Shown here one piece after another: positions 38,101-43,585 of a stretch of DNA of 43,585 bases. Made by a program: the position numbers and the translations under genes. The DNA is taken from assembly GCF_000231115.1 (NCBI RefSeq), contig NW_006889838.1, positions 118,604-162,188 on the forward strand, in the 5' to 3' direction. Below the pieces are notes generated by a model. It saw only the letters and a list, made by a program, of their open reading frames with translations, searched no databases and had not been told where the DNA came from. Origin of the DNA: Vittaforma corneae ATCC 50505. Taxonomy: Eukaryota > Microsporidia > Nosematidae. The stretch's first letter is position 1. Each line of letters opens with the position of its first letter.

Positions 38101-39282
38101 ATGCCTACTTCAACCACTACAGACAGCTTAGCTGATGTCGGTGATACACACAATGCAGCTACTGAACAAGCAAGCATTGTTGGGAGGCCCAAGCATCTTC
38201 TTGGTGGTTCTTATGCTGTGGTCAAGAAAGTACTGGCCAGTGAGTTTGCAAAGTACCTAGCTCTGCAGATGGTTATTTTGGTGCCAGCACTTGCATACAA
38301 CTGCATTAGGCTATGGCAGTTCTGCTCAGAAAACACAGTCGCACCCACTATCTTCTGCTTCGTAAATGTGGACAATTGGTCAGTAATGATCTTGCACATT
38401 GCTACTAGGTATAGAGGCTTTTTAGTGCTACAGGTGATGATATTTTTTCTTGGAGTCCTGGATGTGGCATCTGAGTACATATTCAACCACTATGAGGTTC
38501 CATATTCGAAAAGAAGAAGAGTTTTCTGGGGAGTATTGGGCCTATTATTGTTAGTAGCATGTGTTGTTTCAATTGAATTATTTTCCACTATATGTGGCGG
38601 CATTATTGGCAGCATAGTTATATATGGCATGGTCAAGCTTGTTTCCTTCATTACCTCGAAGGTATCAGCAGCTCGTCTCATAGTTTTTGGCAACTGTCTC
38701 GTCGCTGCAGTGGCTCTCCTGTTAGCATATTTTGCACCCTATCTTCTGGGAGGTACTCCCATTACTGAATACTTCCAAAGGAATAGAATGGATATTTCTC
38801 AATACGAAAAGTTTTTTGCCGAGTTCGATGTTGACATTTCAAGAGTGTTTGTTGTAGGTGGTATTCTTTCTGACAATGCAGCCAGCAATGCTGTTCCATT
38901 CAAATCTATGATGAGCATCATGATTGGCAAGGATACGATCCAGAACAACAGCTTTGAAGTGGTCAAAGCTTTGATGCTGCGCGATATAGGACATGCAAGA
39001 CACTTTGATCTTTTATCCATCATCATTGTACCCTATATTATTGCATCCATAGGAATGTGCTTTCTGGTGAAGAGGATTGGAAAGGAGAAGAACAAGTCTG
39101 CACTAAAGCATTTTGTGACAGTGTGTGCACAGATCGCATTATTTTTCCTCATCGCTGAGCAGGCTTACAATTTGATTGCAAGTATCTGTGTGTTTAATGC
39201 ATACAGGTTTGCATGCTCATATGTAGATTTATCTCAGAATCTTTTAAATATGCCTGAGAATAACAAAGCACTCACGTACTAG
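38101..39282 (+). CDS. Ste24/M48-like membrane protein lacking zinc ligands (pseudoprotease)
   Basis: 393 residues, seven hydrophobic segments. The second half follows the Ste24 (CAAX prenyl protease) order: FDVDISRVFVVGG, then SNAVPFKSMMSIMIGKDTI (compare SNAYFYG...KRIVLFDTL), then EVVKALMLRDIGHARH where family members have EVLAVLAHELGHWKxxH, then two helices and NAYRFACSYVDLSQNL where the family has the SRRxE(Y/F)QAD zinc Glu. Key changes: the first metal His is R294, the catalytic Glu is D295, H298 is kept, and the third ligand Glu is A371. Zinc and catalysis are therefore probably lost. A structural or regulatory role is inferred. AAAATTTTT blocks lie upstream. Active Ste24 elsewhere cannot be excluded. 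Confidence 0.72.
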   Translation: MPTSTTTDSLADVGDTHNAATEQASIVGRPKHLLGGSYAVVKKVLASEFAKYLALQMVILVPALAYNCIRLWQFCSENTVAPTIFCFVNVDNWSVMILHIATRYRGFLVLQVMIFFLGVLDVASEYIFNHYEVPYSKRRRVFWGVLGLLLLVACVVSIELFSTICGGIIGSIVIYGMVKLVSFITSKVSAARLIVFGNCLVAAVALLLAYFAPYLLGGTPITEYFQRNRMDISQYEKFFAEFDVDISRVFVVGGILSDNAASNAVPFKSMMSIMIGKDTIQNNSFEVVKALMLRDIGHARHFDLLSIIIVPYIIASIGMCFLVKRIGKEKNKSALKHFVTVCAQIALFFLIAEQAYNLIASICVFNAYRFACSYVDLSQNLLNMPENNKALTY

Positions 39283-39611
39283 TGTCTGCCATTCTCATTA
39301 CTGATCAGCCATCCCTCTAACTTCCACAGGCTGAGGCAGAATAACTACATGGTCAACGGAAGCGTAGAAATGACGCCTGTGCTAGATGGATGTCCCTTCT
39401 AGAGCCAGGACATCTGCAGAACTGTGGTTTATCTTTGCACAGACATTGAAATAAATTACTTATTTAGCAGTGTTATTTAATTTTCATACAGCCTGTAAGC
39501 TTGATGCACAGAACATTGAGCAGTATCCGTTTCTGGTGTGAGATTGAAATAGAGTTCATCTGCACGGCATCCTTAAATGAATTAAGCAGCTAACTGCATC
39601 TGTTTTGGCTC
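39283..39611 (+). other. Intergenic after the Ste24-like gene
   Basis: 330 bases without recognisable gene. AATAAATTACTTATTTA near 39448 may hold a poly(A) signal. Confidence 0.35.
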
Positions 39612-40055
39612 ATCTTCAAATTGATCCTTCTATGTCAAGAGTCTAGTAGCTGATTAGTGCAGGAAGACAGAGGATGTTCTTGACAATAGCAGGGGTAGCT
39701 ACACGATCTGCACAGGGAACACACTATTTCGATATTTGATAGAGACCACAGACAAGAGTCATTTAAGAATGAGTTCTAACTAGTGCTTAAATAAATGCAA
39801 ACCAACTGTATGCTTTATCGCTGGCTTTATGCTTAACTATATCTATGTGTGTTGGAAATAGATAACTCATATGCAATCTCCTGCCGTGATATGCTACAGG
39901 AGAATATATTTCCATTCAGCTGGATCGCAAGAAAACACTAGAGCATCTATTGTGTACTAAATGCTACTCCAGTGATGCTTATTCAACGAATCACATTTAA
40001 TACAATCTGAAGTGATTACACTTTGAATGGCTTGATACCTGTCAATATCCTATTG
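39612..40055 (+). repeat. Upstream duplication of LRR cassette B (first copy)
   Basis: This non-coding stretch recurs at about 42453-42990. Matching anchors include GGATGTTCTTGACAATAGCAGG (39672), ACAGACAAGAGTCAT, CTAGTGCTTAAATAAATGCAA (39780) and AGAGCATCTA(T/C)TGTG. It is diverged, with a 25-60 base indel. Confidence 0.8.
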
Positions 40056-40200
40056 TTAAGCGCAGTCTTTGAATAGGTAGAACTTACTCACAAATTACCA
40101 GCACAGCTAGTGGTTGTATGTTGACAGCAAATACTGTCATACTTGTAGTCAAAGCTTATATATTCCATTGTGATTTTTAAGTTTAAAGATATATCATTGT

Positions 40201-40260
40201 GATTTCCTGTCAAAATTCGAATTAATTTAATTAATTTAAAATTTTTTAACTCATACCCTG
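40201..40260 (+). promoter_or_regulatory. Conserved start region of LRR cassette B
   Basis: Carries CCTGTCAAAATTCGAATTAATT, an AAAATTTTTTAACTCATACCC block and then the ATG. This is shared with A and C. Confidence 0.65.
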
Positions 40261-40995
40261 ATGAATATTATACGAACAAAAAAGGCATACAAAGCAATTT
40301 GCAGTCTGGCTGTACACATGGGAGCTACACTCCAGAGCTCTGGAAATGTCACAAATCCTGAGAGCGTTCAATGTCCCAATCCACTTGGAGATCCTGGAAC
40401 TGGGGAGACAGTATGTTCTCTACCCTACAGCTTTGAAGAGTATTCTGAGAATGAAACAGAAATATCTATATCTTTCAAAGGCATTACATCTATTGACAGC
40501 AATATTAAGAGACTATTAAAGCTAGAGAAGCTGGATCTCCGTAGTAACGACATCGAGATATTGCCAGCTGAAATAGGTGAACTGGAGAATTTACAGTGCT
40601 TAAATCTTAATAGTAACAAGCTTGAGACATTACCGGCTGTAATATGGGAGCTGAAGAATCTACAAGAATTGCTTCTTAGTGATAACAATATCGACACACT
40701 ACCACCTAAGATAGTAAATCTGAAGAATCTACAATACCTGGATCTCAATAATAACAAACTTACGACATTGCCAGTTGAGATAGGAAGTCTGAAGAATTTA
40801 AGGGTACTGTATCTCAGTTACAACAGGCTCGAGACACTACCAGTTGAGATAAGTAAGTTATCAAAATCTTTGGAGTTATTAGATTTGACGGGTAATAATA
40901 TTTCAGAGGAAGGAGAAAGGGAAAAGACTCTAGGTAAAAAAGAACTGAGAGCGATATTTGAAGATCGTGTTGAATTCAATGGGGATGTCTTATAA
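40261..40995 (+). CDS. Secreted leucine-rich-repeat protein, cassette B
   Basis: 244 residues, the longest intact LRR protein here. The leader MNIIRTKKAYKAICSLAVHMGA is followed by a Pro/Cys-containing segment (about 30-60). Six LRRs at about 65-205 have a 23-residue period (LQCLNLNSNKLETLPAVIWEL, LQYLDLNNNKLTTLPVEIGSL). The C-terminal cap EKTLGKKELRAIFEDRV is shared with A and with other microsporidian LRR proteins. Promoter and flanks match A and C. Confidence 0.9.
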   Translation: MNIIRTKKAYKAICSLAVHMGATLQSSGNVTNPESVQCPNPLGDPGTGETVCSLPYSFEEYSENETEISISFKGITSIDSNIKRLLKLEKLDLRSNDIEILPAEIGELENLQCLNLNSNKLETLPAVIWELKNLQELLLSDNNIDTLPPKIVNLKNLQYLDLNNNKLTTLPVEIGSLKNLRVLYLSYNRLETLPVEISKLSKSLELLDLTGNNISEEGEREKTLGKKELRAIFEDRVEFNGDVL

Positions 40996-42008
40996 GGACT
41001 ACGAGTCAATATTACTGTAATAAATTGGCTCACAAACTTAATGTAGTTCTTTCTCTTCAATCCGTGCCTTGGATGTAGGAGTATGCGTCTTTACTACAGT
41101 AAGTCTTCGAACATTATCTCGAAGAATATTCATTAATCTGTATGTAACTTTTCTATCCTAGCTTTCTAGAAGAGATATTGGGATGTGATGCCATTCCTCT
41201 TTAGATGGATTGTGTGCTCGTAAAATGCATTCAAGAGTGTTTTAGTAATACAGTATAAAGAAGTTGATAGATTTGAATGTTAGCTAGTCCATTTCTCAAG
41301 GCTTTTGATAGTTCCAAAGCACTCAATGAGGCAATAAAAGCTTTACTGACCAGCCCACATGCATGTCTTCATGAGATACTTACGATGCTCAGAGAAGAGC
41401 ATCTGTGCACGGCACTCACATTTTATTCTCTACCAGTGGAGAGCCTAATGGCTCTGGGCAACTCCAAACGGGCATGAAAATACATAGCAATGAACACCAG
41501 ATCTCTAGCGATAATGACAGGGATGCCGAGTATTTAAATTGTATCGCAAAAGTACAGTACGATTGGCGTCACAGACGATATGAAGACCGAGTATAGGCAA
41601 GTAATTAGGAAAGCACCCAAGTGATTGTATCTCAAGGTAGCTGTCAGTGCTCTTGATCCTGAGGTGGGTAAATCCGATGAAAAGATTTATTAAAGAGATT
41701 GACTTTGGTACATTTATTTACTTTATGCTGTGGCACATTCATCTAGTGAATAATAGTAAACACATGCAAGACTATCAGTGGTTTTATTTCTGCCGCATTT
41801 CGATGCTTCCAAAACATGCAATCTGTAGCCAGATATTTATATCCTTACGAAGGTTGCACGAGTACAGCTGCCATCTGATGTAGTAGAATAGAGTACTTCG
41901 ATTAAACAGGCCAGAGAGCTAGCTATCTCTTGGTTTGGGATGCGGTGCACACATGTGCAGCTATGAGCCACGTCTATCTGCTTCTTTGTTGAGTCCAGCC
42001 CCAAAGGA
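40996..42008 (+). other. Intergenic, 1,013 bases
   Basis: Starts with a 3' flank similar to cassette A (41024-41090). Short frames at 41277-41883 show no domain or natural composition. CCCC at about 41999 precedes the URM1 ATG. Confidence 0.45.
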
Positions 42009-42299
42009 ATGAAGATAACATTCAGCGGAGCAGATGACGCATTTCTGAACAGCAACCAAATTGAAATAGAGCCAGAGACAGTGGACAGAGAGTGCTTGGG
42101 CACAGTGGACAGGGTGATTTCGTATATTTACAGGACAGAGCCAAGAGCACACAGGAGCTTCTTCAGGCCAGACGCTACGCTTGCACATGGAACGATATGC
42201 CTGATTGATGAGCAAGACATTGAGATGAAAGAGGATAAGGAGGTGGGGGTGGGGGTGGACAGCCACATAGTGCTTGTTTCCACGCTGCATGGAGGATAG
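42009..42299 (+). CDS. URM1: Ubiquitin-related modifier URM1
   Basis: 96 residues ending LVSTLHGG, the family terminus; the last two Gly are used in thiocarboxylation. The N-terminal strand is MKITFSGADDAFL, the middle has a LAHGTICLIDEQDIE turn, and LVSTLHGG ends the beta-grasp fold as in URM1 (normally LFISTLHGG). It acts as a sulphur carrier for tRNA wobble 2-thiolation (with Uba4 and Ncs6) and as a protein tag. The position between LRR cassettes seems incidental. CCCC lies about six bases before the ATG. Confidence 0.92.
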   Translation: MKITFSGADDAFLNSNQIEIEPETVDRECLGTVDRVISYIYRTEPRAHRSFFRPDATLAHGTICLIDEQDIEMKEDKEVGVGVDSHIVLVSTLHGG

Positions 42300-42452
42300 C
42301 AGAGATATTCCTGCGAATGGCATATACATACAGATTAGGTAAGTTGGATTGGAGAAATGTCTGTCTGGACTATGGCTTACAATCCAGCCATATGAGTGAT
42401 GCTATATCTTGACTCATTCTACTGGATGCTCTATTCTAGCAATACAGGCAAT
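42300..42452 (+). other. Short intergenic region after URM1
   Basis: No gene seen. Confidence 0.35.
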
Positions 42453-42990
42453 GGCTCATCCTCGGACTGCTTCTTCTATGCCAAGAATCCAGTAGTTGTT
42501 AATGCAAGCGTGTAGACAGGCAAAGGATGTTCTTGATAATAGCAGGAGTGGATACATGATCTGTACAGAGAACACTACATATTTCTATATCTGATAGAGA
42601 TCACAGACAAGAGTCATCTATGAATGTGTAGTCTGTTCGTGTGCCTGATCATGACCACGTAGGATTTACTCAATTTACTTTTCTGACTAGTGCTTAAATA
42701 AATGCAACTAACTTTATATTTTATCGCAGGCTTTATAGTTTAACTATATATATCTATATACTCACATACAGTCTTCTACCGTGCTATGCTACGGGGAATA
42801 TGCTTGTTTCTGTACTGGACATTTAGACAATCAACAGCGCACCCAATCCACCTGCATTCAACTGGATTGCACAAAGAATATAGTAGAGCATCTACTGTGC
42901 AGTAAGCTGTGCACTAACTACTCAAGTGTTATTTGTCTAACAGACCACAAGTCAGTCTGGAATGATTGCACCGGAATGATTTGACATGAC
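42453..42990 (+). repeat. Upstream duplication of LRR cassette C (second copy)
   Basis: Second copy of the stretch at 39612-40055. Shared anchors are GGATGTTCTTGATAATAGCAGG (42525), ACAGACAAGAGTCAT and CTAGTGCTTAAATAAATGCAA, separated by an extra stretch of about 50 bases. Confidence 0.8.
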
Positions 42991-43024
42991 ATGTACCAAT
43001 ATATTAAAAATTTTTCAAAAATAG

Positions 43025-43180
43025 TCATTGAGTAGTATAATTTATTCACAAGGATTTTACCAGTACGGTGATGATTGCTTATAATTAAAGCTTATATATT
43101 ATTGTGCTTTTTAAGCTTAGAGGTATGCCATTACTAGTGTCAAAATTTGAATATTTAAAAAATTTTTAGCTCATACCCTA
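43025..43180 (+). promoter_or_regulatory. Conserved 5' flank and start signal of LRR cassette C
   Basis: GAGTAGTATAATTTATTCACAAGG (43030), TGTCAAAATTTGAATATTTAAA, AAAATTTTTAGCTCATACCC and then the ATG at 43181. It is the closest relative of the cassette A flank. Confidence 0.65.
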
Positions 43181-43585
43181 ATGAATATTGCACGAACAAA
43201 GAAGGCATACAAAACAATCTGCATTCTAGTTGCATTTGTGGGAGCTACACTTCTTAGCACATCCAGTGGAGTCAATCCAGGCTTGGGGAACATTCAAAGC
43301 CCCGATCCAGTTGGGTATGAGGCTTGTACATATCAAAGGTGTTATGAGGATATTGACAATGAATTTTCACTTCTCGAAGACATTACATCTCTTCCTAATG
43401 TGATAGAAGAGCTGAAGCATCTATGTTGTCTAGATCTCCATGGACAAGGGCTAAGGTCATTACCAGCCTTGATAGGAGAATTGAAAAATCTATAATGGCT
43501 GCATCTCGGCAATAACAAACTAGAGACACTACCTGATGAAATAGGAAAGCTGAAGAATCTACAAGAACTGGATCTCAATGATAAC
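43181..43585 (+). pseudogene. LRR protein, cassette C, broken by a nonsense codon, runs off the window
   Basis: The leader MNIARTKKAYKTICILVAFVGA matches A and B. An in-frame TAA at 43493-43495 replaces a codon expected to be Gln in LKNLQxL. After it the frame reads WLHLGNNKLETLPDEIGKL and then LQELDLNDN, typical LRRs, up to base 43585. No frame is lost, so this is a point nonsense change, not an indel. The 3' end is outside the window, so the whole gene length is unknown. A truncated product could still be made from the first 104 codons. Confidence 0.78.

Noticed and set aside
41277..41883. Three short plus-strand frames between LRR cassette B and URM1
   Set aside because: No shared composition with genes nearby and no domain, so probably chance.

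Overview
The window reads as nuclear DNA of a microsporidian. It is AT-rich and gene-dense, with short intron-free genes on both strands, shortened versions of core eukaryotic proteins (Ran, TBP, CCT1, ribosomal protein uL29, LSm4, RNA polymerase I largest subunit, ZPR1), and secreted leucine-rich-repeat (LRR) proteins of the type expanded in this phylum. Many start codons are preceded within about 15 bases by CCC/CCCC, often with an AAAATTTT block just upstream. This matches the AAATTT-like and CCC/GGG-like start signals published for microsporidia. A Trachipleistophora/Vavraia-like relative is possible, but that is a weak inference. I saw no rRNA, tRNA, CRISPR array or intact transposon.

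Layout. Bases 1-2,060: the tail of an unknown gene, then a membrane-anchored or secreted protein with a duplicated domain. 2,333-6,576 (minus): RNA polymerase I largest subunit, interrupted by four frameshifts. 6,775-16,350: a Cys/Lys/Thr-rich secreted protein, unknown proteins, elongin C, a possible helicase relic, TBP, a large secreted protein and uL29. 16,581-24,843: CCT1, a Na+/H+ antiporter, SND2/TMEM208, a secreted helical protein, ZPR1, a PTRHD1-like protein and an LCL3-like nuclease. 24,926-34,934: a LisH protein, small membrane proteins, LSm4, a Rua1-type zinc-binding protein, an acyltransferase, an RCC1-like protein, a thioredoxin-like membrane protein, Ran and an AIG1/FAR-17a-like membrane protein. 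RCC1 and its partner GTPase Ran lie within 2 kb. 35,000 to the end: a sparser accessory region with three LRR cassettes that share both promoter and flanking sequence, a further LRR-like secreted protein, a Ste24-like protein that has lost its zinc ligands, and URM1.

The points most worth a second look are: (i) the single-base frameshifts concentrated in conserved genes (RPA1 four times, AIG1-like, Rua1-like, PTRHD1-like), which are either assembly errors or real; (ii) the Ste24-like pseudoprotease; (iii) an apparently undescribed domain present in three copies in two predicted secreted proteins; (iv) the LRR cassette duplication with a nonsense-broken member. No confident new multi-gene system was found. 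The best candidates for new biology are the secreted families and the pseudoprotease.
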